A program made the position numbers and the translations under genes. The notes beneath the pieces are model-generated. The model did not search any database and was not told the origin of the DNA. It saw only the letters and a list, made by a program, of their open reading frames with translations. A stretch of DNA of 64,000 nucleotides. It comes from Gammaproteobacteria bacterium. Lineage in GTDB: Bacteria > Pseudomonadota > Gammaproteobacteria > Pseudomonadales > Pseudohongiellaceae. The stretch covers positions 29,083-93,082 of the forward strand of contig PALV01000006.1 of NCBI GenBank assembly GCA_002706685.1, read 5' to 3'. This document shows positions 38,348-47,807 of the stretch, piece after piece. Each line of letters starts with the position of its first letter. Within the stretch, counting starts at the first letter, position 1.

Positions 38348-39073
38348 TCAGAGCTCTGACTTGACCTGCTCTTCCATACCGGTGAGGCCGGCGTGACGTA
38401 CGTCGGTACCCATGACCATGTACACCACGTGCTCGGCAATGTTCTTGGCGTGATCGCCGGCACGTTCCAGTGAACGTAATGCCCAAATGATATTCAGCAC
38501 ACGAGTGATACTACGTGGGTCTTCGATCATGTAGGTGATCATTTCGCGCATGGCGCTGCCGTATTCCATGTCAACATTGACGTCTTCCTTGGCCACCGCC
38601 AGCGCCGCCTCGGCGTCATAGCGCGCGAAGGCGTCAAGTGCCATATTGACCATGTGGCGGACACGTTCGCCAATATGACGGATTTCGACGTAACCTTTTG
38701 AGGATTCATCCTGTGAGGCCAGTTCCATCGCCAGCCTGGCAATTTTAGCCGCCTCGTCGCCAATTCTTTCAAGGTCGTTAACCGCCTTGATAATACCCAT
38801 GACAAGTCGCAGGTCGCTGGCTGCAGGCTGTCGACGTGCCAGAATACGATTGCAGGCTTCGTCGATGGTCAACTCCATCTCATTGACAACGTCATCGGTC
38901 TCACGCACCGTATGACCCAGGTCGCTGTCGGCGGTAATCAGGGCAACCAGGGCATCGGCCAATTGCTTCTCCACCAGGCCACCCATCTCAAGCATGCTGC
39001 TCTTGATTTCTTCCAGCTCGATATTGAATTGTTGGGAAATATGGTGGCTGTGAACGCCGGCATCGGTTTTCAT
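38348..39073 (-). CDS. phoU: Phosphate signalling protein PhoU
   Basis: 241 residues made of two PhoU three-helix repeats, with ISQQFNIELEEIKSSMLEMG and RIGDEAAKIARLAMEL in the first, and RSLERAGDHAKNIAEHVVYM in the second; the E-x-x-x-D metal motifs are intact. PhoU dampens PhoR-PhoB signalling when phosphate is plentiful. It is not in a pstSCAB operon here but lies convergent to phoBR and divergent from ppk1. ATG 39073 has AAGGA 8 nt upstream. A Pho-box promoter of its own precedes it. Confidence 0.96.
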   Translation of the reverse strand: MKTDAGVHSHHISQQFNIELEEIKSSMLEMGGLVEKQLADALVALITADSDLGHTVRETDDVVNEMELTIDEACNRILARRQPAASDLRLVMGIIKAVNDLERIGDEAAKIARLAMELASQDESSKGYVEIRHIGERVRHMVNMALDAFARYDAEAALAVAKEDVNVDMEYGSAMREMITYMIEDPRSITRVLNIIWALRSLERAGDHAKNIAEHVVYMVMGTDVRHAGLTGMEEQVKSEL

Positions 39074-39100
39074 GATAGGGATCCTTGCAGTTTGCACCGC

Positions 39101-39143
39101 ACTATAACGCTGAAATATGACACTTATGTGACAACGACTGACA
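39101..39143 (-). promoter_or_regulatory. Tandem Pho box promoter for phoU
   Basis: On the minus strand TTGTCACATAAGTGTCAT (39134-39117) is a near-consensus Pho box, with a third TGTCA one turn upstream (39143-39139). The TGTCA units are spaced 10 and 11 nt. Exactly 10 nt downstream is TATAGT (39106-39101), a fitting -10. The same intergenic DNA may also serve ppk1 on the plus strand. Confidence 0.7.
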
Positions 39144-39237
39144 AAAAACTGTCACACCGTAACAGTGTGTATTGATCGCCCACTACGTTAGAATACATTG
39201 TTAAACGCCACCTGGTAAGCCCTTTCAGGAAGTACGC

Positions 39238-41409
39238 ATGAGTACCCGCGATCAAAGTGAACGTATAGAGCCACAACCACTGCCCGATGCACCGGAATCA
39301 ATTGGCTGTCCTGCTATCGCCGAGGATATTGATCTGGATGACAGTGCCTATTATCTGAATCGTGAGCTGAGTTATTTGCAGTTCAATCTGCGCGTGCTCG
39401 ATCAGGCGCGCAATACCAGGCACCCGCTGTTGGAACGACTGATGTTCCTGCTGATCTTCAGCTCTAACCTTGACGAGTTTTACGAGATCCGCGTTTCTGG
39501 CCTGAAGAAACAGTTGGGATTTGGTCGCCAGCGACCTGGTCCCGACGGAAAATATCCTCAGGAAGTACTCAGCGAGATTCACGCTACGGTGCGCCAGGCT
39601 CTGCAGGAACAGTATCGAATACTGAATGAAGAACTGCTGCCTGCCATGGCCGATCAGAATATTCGTTTTTTGTACCGCCATGAATGGAGCGCCAGTCTGA
39701 CAGAATGGACTCAGGAGTACTTTCGCAATGAGGTACTGCCGGTCATCAGCCCGCTTGGTCTGGATCCGGCGCACCCCTTCCCAAGGCTGGTCAATAAAAG
39801 CCTGAATTTTATCCTGTCACTGGAAGGCAAGGATGCCTTTGGCCGTGACAGTGGACTGGCTATCGTGCCAGCCCCGCGCGCGCTACCACGTTTGATCAAG
39901 GTCCCATCACATATCATGCCCGATGGCGACAACTTCATATTTCTTTCGTCGGTCATTCATGCCCATGTGGAGGAGTTTTTCCCGGGCATGCGCGTCAAGG
40001 AATGTCACCAGTTCCGGGTCACACGCAATTCGGACCTGGAAATGAGTAATGTGGAAGTTGAAGACGTTGCCAGTGCACTGCAGGGCGAGCTTCACATGCG
40101 CCGCTTTGGCGCCGCTGCGAAACTCGAAGTAGGATCTGGTTGCCCGGCTGAGTTGACGGACTTTTTGCTTGAACGTTTCAATTTGACGGAAGAAGAGTTG
40201 TTCCGACTGGACGGCCCCGTCAATCTGCAGCGCTTGATGGCCCTGAACAGCATGATCAACCGCCCCGATCTGCAATTCCCGCCATTTTCGCCAGGACTGC
40301 CGTCAGCACTGGAGGAAAATAATTGTATCTTCACTGCGGTGACGCGTGAGGATCAGCTGCTGCTGCATCCGTACCAGTCGTTTATTCCTGTCATCGACTG
40401 GGTTCGTCAGGCGGCACGCGACAGTGGCGTGATCTCCATCAAACAGACACTGTATCGAACCAACGAATCTTCAGAACTGGTTGAGGCGCTGTCCGAGGCT
40501 GCTCGCAATGGCAAGGAAGTTACCGTGGTCATCGAATTGCGAGCCCGATTCGACGAAGAGGACAACATCCAGTTTGCCAGCATCCTGCAGGAAGCTGGTG
40601 CCGTAGTGGTTTACGGCGTCATGGGTTACAAGACCCACGCCAAGATGCTTCTGATTGTGCGACGTGAGAGCGGTCGACTGAAGCGCTATGCGCATCTGGG
40701 CACCGGCAATTATCATCGCAAAAATTCCTTGATCTACACTGACTACAGCCTGATGACCTGCGATGAAACTTTGTGCGCCGATGTGCACAAGGTGTTCCAG
40801 CAAATCACTGGCATGGGAAAAAAGATCTCTCCTGACCTGATTCTGCACGCGCCGTTCAAACTGATGAAGGGTCTGGTGCAATTGATTACACAGGAGAAAC
40901 AGGCGGCCCTGGATGGCAAACCGGCGCGAATCATTGCCAAAATCAATTCGTTGACCGACCCTGCCATCATTCGCGAATTGTACTGCGCCTCTCAGAGTGG
41001 CGTGAAAATCGATTTGATCGTGCGCGGCATTTGCTGCCTGAAGCCTGGTGTACCCGGCGTTTCAGAGAACATCCGGGTTGTATCTACCATCGGTCGATTC
41101 CTGGAGCATTCGCGGGTGTATTACTTCTCAAACGCGACCTGCCCACTGTATTGTTCGAGCGCAGACTGGATGGAACGCAATCTGCAGCGTCGTATAGAAG
41201 TAGCCTTCCCGATTCTCAAGAAGAAGTGGATCAACCGCATCGTAGAGGAAATGGAACTGCACCTGTCTGACAAGCGACAGACCTGGGAATTACAATCGGA
41301 TGGTACCTACCTGCGTCCGGATGTTGACAGTGTCGAGGAAGTCGGCGACGGGGTGCAGAACCAGCTGCTTAATTCGCTCTCAATTCATGCAACGGTGAAT
41401 CGCCGCTGA
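39238..41409 (+). CDS. ppk1: Polyphosphate kinase 1
   Basis: 723 residues; polymerises ATP gamma-phosphate to polyphosphate at the inner membrane. Domains in order: N-terminal domain (YLNRELSYLQFNLRVLDQA), head domain, and two phospholipase-D-like catalytic domains, with MGYKTHAKMLLIVRRE carrying the autophosphorylated His and LGTGNYHRKNSLIYTDYSL after it. Slightly longer than E. coli Ppk (688). AGGAAG lies 6 nt upstream. Its 3' end overlaps the convergent ppx gene by 41 bp. Confidence 0.97.
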   Translation: MSTRDQSERIEPQPLPDAPESIGCPAIAEDIDLDDSAYYLNRELSYLQFNLRVLDQARNTRHPLLERLMFLLIFSSNLDEFYEIRVSGLKKQLGFGRQRPGPDGKYPQEVLSEIHATVRQALQEQYRILNEELLPAMADQNIRFLYRHEWSASLTEWTQEYFRNEVLPVISPLGLDPAHPFPRLVNKSLNFILSLEGKDAFGRDSGLAIVPAPRALPRLIKVPSHIMPDGDNFIFLSSVIHAHVEEFFPGMRVKECHQFRVTRNSDLEMSNVEVEDVASALQGELHMRRFGAAAKLEVGSGCPAELTDFLLERFNLTEEELFRLDGPVNLQRLMALNSMINRPDLQFPPFSPGLPSALEENNCIFTAVTREDQLLLHPYQSFIPVIDWVRQAARDSGVISIKQTLYRTNESSELVEALSEAARNGKEVTVVIELRARFDEEDNIQFASILQEAGAVVVYGVMGYKTHAKMLLIVRRESGRLKRYAHLGTGNYHRKNSLIYTDYSLMTCDETLCADVHKVFQQITGMGKKISPDLILHAPFKLMKGLVQLITQEKQAALDGKPARIIAKINSLTDPAIIRELYCASQSGVKIDLIVRGICCLKPGVPGVSENIRVVSTIGRFLEHSRVYYFSNATCPLYCSSADWMERNLQRRIEVAFPILKKKWINRIVEEMELHLSDKRQTWELQSDGTYLRPDVDSVEEVGDGVQNQLLNSLSIHATVNRR

Positions 41410-42322
41410 TCGCCGCTTTGACCATGTAGTGCAGCATGCCCTCGCGCAGAGCTGATGGGCTGAAGCGCAGCGATTGCACACCTGTCGCCTGCATGAATCC
41501 ACACAACACCGCCCAGCCTGGCAGCACCAGCTCGCGCCTGCCGTTTTTCAGACCGGGGAGCACATAAGTCGGGTCACGGGCCACCTGCAGAATGTCGGGT
41601 TTAAAAGACTTCAACAGCGGCAGGTCAACTGAATTCGGCGACGAGGCCCCCATTCGCTGTGCGCAGACACCGGCCAGCATCTTGGCCGTGCCGGATGACG
41701 CATAAACGTCTGACCACGGATTGGAAGCCAGCGACTGGGTGACTTGAGCAAAGACCTGTTCAGCACTTTGCAGAGCGAGATCGAGACGTTTTTCCAGCTC
41801 ATTCGCGTCTGCAGGCTGTTCGGCGAACCAGCGGTCACGCCAGCTGATACAACCTATTGGCATGCTGTGCGACTGCAGTCGCGTGTCGCCCTGGCCTATG
41901 ACCAACTCCGTGCTTCCACCACCGATATCAATGATCAGGCGAGGCTCAGGCGACTCAGGCAATGCTGAGGTAACACCGGCATAGACCAGTGCTGCTTCTT
42001 CAAGCCCACTGACGATGTCTATATTGATACCCAGCTGAGATGCCGCTTTGAGAAACTCGTCGGCATTCGATGCAATGCGCAATGCGTTGGTACCAACTGC
42101 CCAGCAGTGCTGGATGGGGTAGCGATCAAGCGCATGTCGAAAGGTATGCAGACAGCGCAAACCACGAGCAAAGGCGTCATCAGTCAGTCTGCCGCCGTCA
42201 GCCAGACCCTCACCCAATTGGACTTTGTCACTGAAGCGCTCCACGATATCATGCCGACCATCGTGCCAGTTGGCGATCAGCAGGTGGAAACTATTGGACC
42301 CAAGGTCAATGCATGCGTACAT
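41369..42322 (-). CDS. ppx: Short exopolyphosphatase / Ppx-GppA phosphatase
   Basis: 317 residues of the ASKHA-fold Ppx/GppA family, with YACIDLGSNSFHLLIAN at the N-terminus and RLIIDIGGGSTELVIG in the middle. E. coli Ppx is 513 aa; this protein ends before the C-terminal HD-like domain, so it is the compact two-domain form. It would hydrolyse polyphosphate or (p)ppGpp, fitting its ppk1 neighbour. The ATG at 42322 has a GGAGG, but 14 nt away. Convergent with ppk1, divergent from the GT39 gene. Confidence 0.93.
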   Translation of the reverse strand: MYACIDLGSNSFHLLIANWHDGRHDIVERFSDKVQLGEGLADGGRLTDDAFARGLRCLHTFRHALDRYPIQHCWAVGTNALRIASNADEFLKAASQLGINIDIVSGLEEAALVYAGVTSALPESPEPRLIIDIGGGSTELVIGQGDTRLQSHSMPIGCISWRDRWFAEQPADANELEKRLDLALQSAEQVFAQVTQSLASNPWSDVYASSGTAKMLAGVCAQRMGASSPNSVDLPLLKSFKPDILQVARDPTYVLPGLKNGRRELVLPGWAVLCGFMQATGVQSLRFSPSALREGMLHYMVKAAISGDSPLHELRAN

Positions 42323-42395
42323 TTGCTGGTTTTCTGCCTCCAAACAGCGGTGATTAAAGCACGTTAGCCATGCAGCCTCAACCGGAACACTCACA

Positions 42396-44312
42396 ATGCA
42401 ATCAAGCCAAGCCAAACCAACTCTGTTACTCGTTCTGATCGCCCTGACAGGCAGCATTCTGGCCACCAAACTGGCACTGGCTTTTCGGCTTGAGCTCTAC
42501 AGCGATGAGATATTCTACTGGCAGGCATCTCAGTTTCCCGCGCTGGCATACAGCGACCTGCCCTTCATGACCGCCTTGCTGGCCGGACTGGGAGCCGACC
42601 TGGGCGGCAATCATGCCTGGGCAGTTCGTATACTTTTTCTTGTCATGGGGAGCAGCCTGCCGCTGCTCATATTCTGGCTGGCACAGCCTGTAACGGGCAG
42701 CAAACGCGCGCTGGAATCGGCCATTCTGACGCTGTGCCTGCCCATGGCAGCCTTTCTTGGGCTGCTGGCAGTGCCAGATGTACCTTTGATTTTCTGGGGC
42801 ATATTGTTCATCGGGTTTACTGAGCGTGCTACGCGCACCAACAGAAAAGGCTTCTGGCTGGCGGCGGGTATCGCGGCAGGGCTGGGGCTCAGCAGTCACT
42901 ATCGATTTGTCCTGTACCCGGCGGCCGCCGCGCTGTTTCTGCTGGTCAGCAAAAGCCATTGGTGGGTCTGGCGCCAGCCAGTCGTCTGGCTGGCAGCCCT
43001 GATTGCGGCGGCCGGTCTGTATCCGGCACTCAGTTTCAATTTGACCAATGAGCTGAGCGGGCTTGACTACCATTTGCTTGACCGCCATCCGTGGCAATTT
43101 CAGACTGAAGGACTGTTGCATCCGTTCATCCAGGCGGCGGTCGTCACCCCGCTGATGTATGCGTTTTGCTGGTACACGCTCTGGTTCCTGTTCCGGCTGG
43201 CTCGTAAAGGCGACTCCCGTGCAGGCCTGCTGCTCAGCTTCTCGGCGTGTAACCTGGGAGTCTATCTGATTCTGGCGCCCTGGAGTGATACCACACGAAC
43301 AACCCTGCACTGGCCCCTTTCGGGTTATCTGCCGCTACTGGTTGCGATGCCACTGGCTGCCCGCCAACTACTCTCCTCACTATCGAGCTACTGGCAGCCG
43401 CCCACAGCCAGGCGTGCGATTTACGCTATTCCTTTGACCGGTTTTATTGGCTCCCTGCTGGTCCTTGCCGGTATTGGCTCTCAGGGTTTCAATGACCAGT
43501 TACAGCAAATTGTTGGCAGCAACGTGCTCTCCAACAAGATGGCTGGCTGGCAGCCTCTGACGAATGACCTGCGGACACTGCATCAACGCCATGCAGTCGC
43601 AGAAAATTCGCTGATCGTAACAGACAACTATTACACCCAGGCGCAGATACGCTTCGCCTTGCCCGACACTCCCACCTACACCATTGATGAGGATAAAACC
43701 GTTCGCGATGGTCGCTACACACAATATGCAATCTGGCAGTTGGATACCCAGGGGCTCCTGGCGAGTCACACCGGCCGGTCGGCGGTGCTGGTCACTGAAG
43801 ACAGCACTCTGGATATCAACGAGAAAACAGCAGTCATGACACGTGCCTGCCAGACCCTGGGCAATCTGGTATTTATTGACCAGCTTTCTCTGTATCAGGG
43901 AGACAAACGCTTCAGCTATTACTATGTCCCGTCACTTGGGTCAGGCAAAGACGCCGGCCAGCCCTGCCCGCTGCCGACAAGTGTGTGGCTAGATAGCCCT
44001 GCTGCGAATGCGACCCTCAGTGGCACCGTAACCGTCTCGGGCTGGGCCGTGGCACCGGGTTACGGCGTCGAGCTTGTCAATGTTCTGCTTAACCGTGAAA
44101 CAACAGCACAGACTGAAAGGCAGATATCACGCGAGGATGTCGTAGAGATTGCCGACGGTGGAAGTGACCCGCAGGCCCCATTGCTGGGTTTCAGCGTAGA
44201 GCTGGATACCAGGGAGTTTGCGAACGGGCAATATGAACTGGCGGTGGAAACCGTATCCGGCACCGGGCAGCGCGAGCTGGCTGCCATACGCCGGATACGG
44301 ATCGAGAATTGA
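42396..44312 (+). CDS. GT39/ArnT-like membrane glycosyltransferase with C-terminal Ig-like domain
   Basis: 638 residues. About ten to twelve membrane helices in residues 1-370. The first loop has the acidic motif YSDEIFYW, and HYRFVLYPAAA follows later, as in dolichyl-phosphate-mannose/ArnT-type transferases that use polyprenyl-phosphate sugars in the periplasm. A soluble region (about 390-525) is followed by a beta-rich module (about 530-638, SPAANATLSGTVTVSGWAVA) like an Ig-fold domain. Acceptor unknown; no lipid A or glycan cluster is adjacent. Weak ribosome-binding site. Confidence 0.85.
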   Translation: MQSSQAKPTLLLVLIALTGSILATKLALAFRLELYSDEIFYWQASQFPALAYSDLPFMTALLAGLGADLGGNHAWAVRILFLVMGSSLPLLIFWLAQPVTGSKRALESAILTLCLPMAAFLGLLAVPDVPLIFWGILFIGFTERATRTNRKGFWLAAGIAAGLGLSSHYRFVLYPAAAALFLLVSKSHWWVWRQPVVWLAALIAAAGLYPALSFNLTNELSGLDYHLLDRHPWQFQTEGLLHPFIQAAVVTPLMYAFCWYTLWFLFRLARKGDSRAGLLLSFSACNLGVYLILAPWSDTTRTTLHWPLSGYLPLLVAMPLAARQLLSSLSSYWQPPTARRAIYAIPLTGFIGSLLVLAGIGSQGFNDQLQQIVGSNVLSNKMAGWQPLTNDLRTLHQRHAVAENSLIVTDNYYTQAQIRFALPDTPTYTIDEDKTVRDGRYTQYAIWQLDTQGLLASHTGRSAVLVTEDSTLDINEKTAVMTRACQTLGNLVFIDQLSLYQGDKRFSYYYVPSLGSGKDAGQPCPLPTSVWLDSPAANATLSGTVTVSGWAVAPGYGVELVNVLLNRETTAQTERQISREDVVEIADGGSDPQAPLLGFSVELDTREFANGQYELAVETVSGTGQRELAAIRRIRIEN

Positions 44313-44339
44313 AATGATGTGAACTAGCCAGACAGGACA

Positions 44340-46076
44340 CTAACCCAGCTTGAACTGACTGACCAGGTTGTCCAGCGACGCCAGCAACTGGTTGATCTCC
44401 GAGTTGTAACGTTTGCACTGCAGGTAGTCTTCGGTGTTGGCACGGCCGTCACCTGCAATCTTGACACTGCTCTTGGCAATGCCATCGGTTACTTCAGACT
44501 GCTGCTTAACAGCATTGGCAATATCCTGACTGCGGTCGGTAATCAGCGCCACTGAAGACAATACTGACTGCAGCAGCTCATTCGCAGAGTTTGCCGTGCC
44601 CACACACTCTTTTGACAGACTGACGCCGCCATCCATTGCTGTGACGATCTGAGCGGTGTTGTCCTGCAGGTTTTGAATGATGGTATTGATTTCGTGCGTG
44701 GAAGATTGAGTTTTCTGCGCCAGGCTGCGGACTTCGTCAGCTACCACGGCAAAACCGCGACCCTGTTCACCGGCACGTGCTGCCTCAATCGCGGCATTCA
44801 GCGCCAGCAGGTTGGTCTGCTCGGCAATACCCTGAATCACCTCAAGAACTGAATGCACTTTCTCGTTGTGATCGCGCATATCGTGAACCTGCTGCTGGAT
44901 CTGCGCCAGGGAGCCGGCCAGCTGCTCAACAGAGGTGCGGGTCTTGGACACAACCTGAGTTGCCTTCTGTGTCGCACCGTTAGCTTCGCTTGCCGCGCTT
45001 ACACTTGCCTGGGCGCCGTCCGCCACATCCGCGAGCGAGGACGACAACTCAGTGGTCGACGATGCCAGCAGCTCAGTCTCTTCCAACTGCGCTGCAGAAC
45101 GTCCCGCAGTACGCTCGATCATGTCAGAGAACTGGGCAGACTTTCCACTTACCTCAGCACTGGTCGAGAGAACCTGCCCGATGATCCCCGCCAGCTTGCT
45201 GACGAAGGTGTTAAAGCTGGCGCCCAGCTCTGAAATCTCGTCTCTGCCGTCATCGGCAAGACGTTGGCTCAGGTCGCCAGAACCCTGCGCGATATCCTGC
45301 ATGTAGCTCTTGGCCTTGACCAGCGGCGAGGTAATGGAAATTGACAGGTAGTAGGCCGCGCCAATCAGGATGGCAAGAATCACAATCACCATGACCGCAG
45401 CAGTGGCCACCCACTCCAGGAACATCGCATTTACGTCCTCTTCATACAGGCCGTGAATGACCACCCAGCCCCAAGGCTCAAAAAGCTCTGAATAAACTGT
45501 TTTTACTTCTGCCAGGGGGTGGGCAAGAGGGTCATCGGTATAGGTCAGGAATCTACGGCCAAACTCTGGCTCAGGGTAATACAGATATTCGGCGAAACCA
45601 GTGTAACTATCACCAGTGAAGCTATGGATGATTTCGGTCATTGTCGGGGTTGGTTCGCGATAACCAAGGTCGCGCATACGCTGCTCAGGCGTGGTTGCCG
45701 TTGACGCCAGGTTAGCACGCACCTGAGCCTCTGTGTCGAGAGCTGCATCGACATTACGAAGCGGGTGGGCGAGAATTACGCCCAGCTCGTGGTAGAGCAA
45801 CAAATAATTGCGCTCATCGACCATGGTATTGTTGATCAGGAAACGTCCCATGCGCTTGGCTTCGGTTTCGGTCATGACGCCTTGCGACACTTGTTGATTC
45901 AGGCCTTCCAGGGCATCAATGACCATCTGGACCTGGTTGACACTACCTGTGCGTAGCTGTCCCATGAACTGCTCGCGCGCCTGCATGAGCATTGACACGC
46001 TCAAGCCAATAATCGAGAGCACACTGATCAGAACAATCAGACCGATACGAGAGCGAATAGTGAATTTACTGAACAT
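44340..46076 (-). CDS. Methyl-accepting chemotaxis protein with Cache sensor
   Basis: 578 residues: TM1 (about 10-30), a periplasmic single Cache-type domain (about 35-215, with [20 protein letters not shown] and [16 protein letters not shown]), TM2 (about 225-248), HAMP, and the cytoplasmic signalling domain with [20 protein letters not shown] and [20 protein letters not shown]. The hairpin lacks long gaps, suggesting a 40-helix-type receptor of 36-44 heptads. Cache domains usually bind small organic acids or amino acids. No che or flagellar gene is in the window. Confidence 0.95.
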   Translation of the reverse strand: MFSKFTIRSRIGLIVLISVLSIIGLSVSMLMQAREQFMGQLRTGSVNQVQMVIDALEGLNQQVSQGVMTETEAKRMGRFLINNTMVDERNYLLLYHELGVILAHPLRNVDAALDTEAQVRANLASTATTPEQRMRDLGYREPTPTMTEIIHSFTGDSYTGFAEYLYYPEPEFGRRFLTYTDDPLAHPLAEVKTVYSELFEPWGWVVIHGLYEEDVNAMFLEWVATAAVMVIVILAILIGAAYYLSISITSPLVKAKSYMQDIAQGSGDLSQRLADDGRDEISELGASFNTFVSKLAGIIGQVLSTSAEVSGKSAQFSDMIERTAGRSAAQLEETELLASSTTELSSSLADVADGAQASVSAASEANGATQKATQVVSKTRTSVEQLAGSLAQIQQQVHDMRDHNEKVHSVLEVIQGIAEQTNLLALNAAIEAARAGEQGRGFAVVADEVRSLAQKTQSSTHEINTIIQNLQDNTAQIVTAMDGGVSLSKECVGTANSANELLQSVLSSVALITDRSQDIANAVKQQSEVTDGIAKSSVKIAGDGRANTEDYLQCKRYNSEINQLLASLDNLVSQFKLG

Positions 46077-46213
46077 GAGAACTCCTGCCTTGCTGAGCCT
46101 GGCCCGCTGACACGGGCACTAATGGTGTTATTATTGTCAGTTAACGGCATATGGCTGCGAAACATTAGCAATATTTTAAGGACCGCAAACATGGCCTCCT
46201 TATCGGGCACAGT

Positions 46214-46951
46214 ATGAAACCAGTCACACCGACTGAAACGGCAGAAGTCTTCGGCGACACCCCAGACGTGCGTCTTCTTTGGCAATCAGAGCAGGTAAAA
46301 GCGATTTACGCGGACATCATCCTGGCGCTGAATGAGCGCACCCCGCTGTTAAAGATAATCGCTGATGCTGGCACTGGTAAGACGCTGCTATGCAGAAAGT
46401 TGTTCTTCAGCCTGAAAGCGCATGCCAGCCGTTATGAAGTTGATCTGCTTCCCTATCCCGCCATAGACGCAAGGGAGCTGAAAACGCGACTGACCGGACT
46501 AAACAACACTCGCCACTCCATAATCCTGATAGACGAGGCCCAGGCCGTTTCGAATGATGCTTTGCTGGTCATCAGCAAGCATCTGGCCAAAACAGACAAC
46601 TTATCGCTGGTACTGTTCGGGCAACCACTGTTGGAGTCAAGGCTGGCAAACGCCAACCTGGCAAGACTGAGCGAAATAGTGCAAAAGTGTTATCATCTGC
46701 GGGCATTGACCCGAGAGGAAACAGAGCAATATATCCAGGCCCGCCTTGCGCTGGCAGGATTTACTCCGGAAGACGACTGGTTGAACACCGAAGTGATCGA
46801 AAGTATATATTCACTCAGCCACGGTGTCCCCAGGGTGATCAATACCCTGATGCGCCGCTCAGCTGTTATCGCTTCTCAGTCAGGGGCTGCTGGCATTGAG
46901 CTGGCTCACCTGCAGCAGGCAAGTAATACGCTCGAGCTGCAATACGTGTAA
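46214..46951 (+). CDS. ExeA/GspA-like AAA ATPase
   Basis: 245 residues. Walker A at about 50-58 (ADAGTGKTL), Walker B IILIDEAQ at about 103-110, and the sensor segment LVLFGQPLLESRL, with SHGVPRVINTLMRRS near the end. This is the ExeA/MshM/AAA_22 type of ATPase, seen in secretion-pore assembly and Tn7-like target selection. It lacks the C-terminal membrane helix and peptidoglycan-binding domain of ExeA, and neither a GspB/ExeB partner nor a transposase is nearby. It begins 137 nt from the divergent chemoreceptor gene and has a weak ribosome-binding site. Confidence 0.82.
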   Translation: MKPVTPTETAEVFGDTPDVRLLWQSEQVKAIYADIILALNERTPLLKIIADAGTGKTLLCRKLFFSLKAHASRYEVDLLPYPAIDARELKTRLTGLNNTRHSIILIDEAQAVSNDALLVISKHLAKTDNLSLVLFGQPLLESRLANANLARLSEIVQKCYHLRALTREETEQYIQARLALAGFTPEDDWLNTEVIESIYSLSHGVPRVINTLMRRSAVIASQSGAAGIELAHLQQASNTLELQYV

Positions 46952-47018
46952 GATGCGCGGATCAGCTGAGCGAACACGTCACACATCCATCTTTAAAGCA
47001 AAGTAAGCGGTTTTATCT

Positions 47019-47798
47019 ATGTCTGACACGATCTGGAACGAATTACAGGCGGAGGCACGTGAGCTAATCGCCAGGGAACCCTTGTTGGCCAGTTACGTCT
47101 ATGCCTGCGTGCTTAACCACAACAGCCTAAGCTCATCGCTCAGCTACCTGCTTGCCCACAAACTGGCAAATTATGTAATGTCTGCTGTTGCGATCCGGGA
47201 GCTGTTCGATCGTGCATTTGCAGATAACCCGCAAATAGTCGACTCGGCCGCAGTTGATATAAAAGCTGTGTATGAACGCGACGCCGCCACCAGCGCGTAT
47301 CTGCCAGTCATACTCTATCTGAAGGGATATCAATCAATTCAGGTTCATCGCGTTGCCCATCATCTGTGGAAGAACGGCCGCAAAGACCTGGCATTGTATC
47401 TGCAAAGCCGCAACTCTGAAGTGTTTGGCGTGGACATACACCCTGCCTGCATTATTGGCAAGGGCATCATGTTCGACCACGCGACCGGAATTGTGATCGG
47501 CGAAACAACCGTCATTGAAGATGATGTTTCCATCATGCAATCAGTCACGCTTGGTGGCACCGGCAATGAAAAGGGTGATCGCCACCCCAAGATCCGATCT
47601 GGTGTACTGATTTCGGCAGGCGCCAAAGTGCTTGGTAATATTGAAATCGGACGCAGCGCCAAGGTCGGAGCTGGCAGCGTTGTTCTCAAGGATGTTCCGC
47701 CGCATACAACGGTTGTTGGTGTACCTGCACATCACATCGGCAAACCCTGTCCCGACAATCCGTCTCATACCATGAACCAGCTTGTTGAAAGCGAGTAG
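47019..47798 (+). CDS. cysE: Serine O-acetyltransferase
   Basis: 259 residues; acetylates serine for cysteine synthesis. N-terminal helical domain (EPLLASYVYACVLNHNSL) and a left-handed beta-helix of hexapeptide repeats from about 140 on (GVDIHPACIIGKGIMFDHAT, VGAGSVVLKDVPPHTTVVG). The catalytic His is in DHATGIVIGE. Length fits the 273-aa E. coli enzyme. The short C-terminal tail does not show the final Ile of the CysK-binding type (it ends LVESE). Confidence 0.95.
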   Translation: MSDTIWNELQAEARELIAREPLLASYVYACVLNHNSLSSSLSYLLAHKLANYVMSAVAIRELFDRAFADNPQIVDSAAVDIKAVYERDAATSAYLPVILYLKGYQSIQVHRVAHHLWKNGRKDLALYLQSRNSEVFGVDIHPACIIGKGIMFDHATGIVIGETTVIEDDVSIMQSVTLGGTGNEKGDRHPKIRSGVLISAGAKVLGNIEIGRSAKVGAGSVVLKDVPPHTTVVGVPAHHIGKPCPDNPSHTMNQLVESE

Positions 47799-47807
47799 CG
47801 TCGGTTC

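Noticed and set aside
39149..39166. Second Pho box on the plus strand for ppk1 (CTGTCACACCGTAACAGT)
   Set aside because: The second half matches poorly and the nearest -10-like TAGAAT is 23 nt away, not 10-11.
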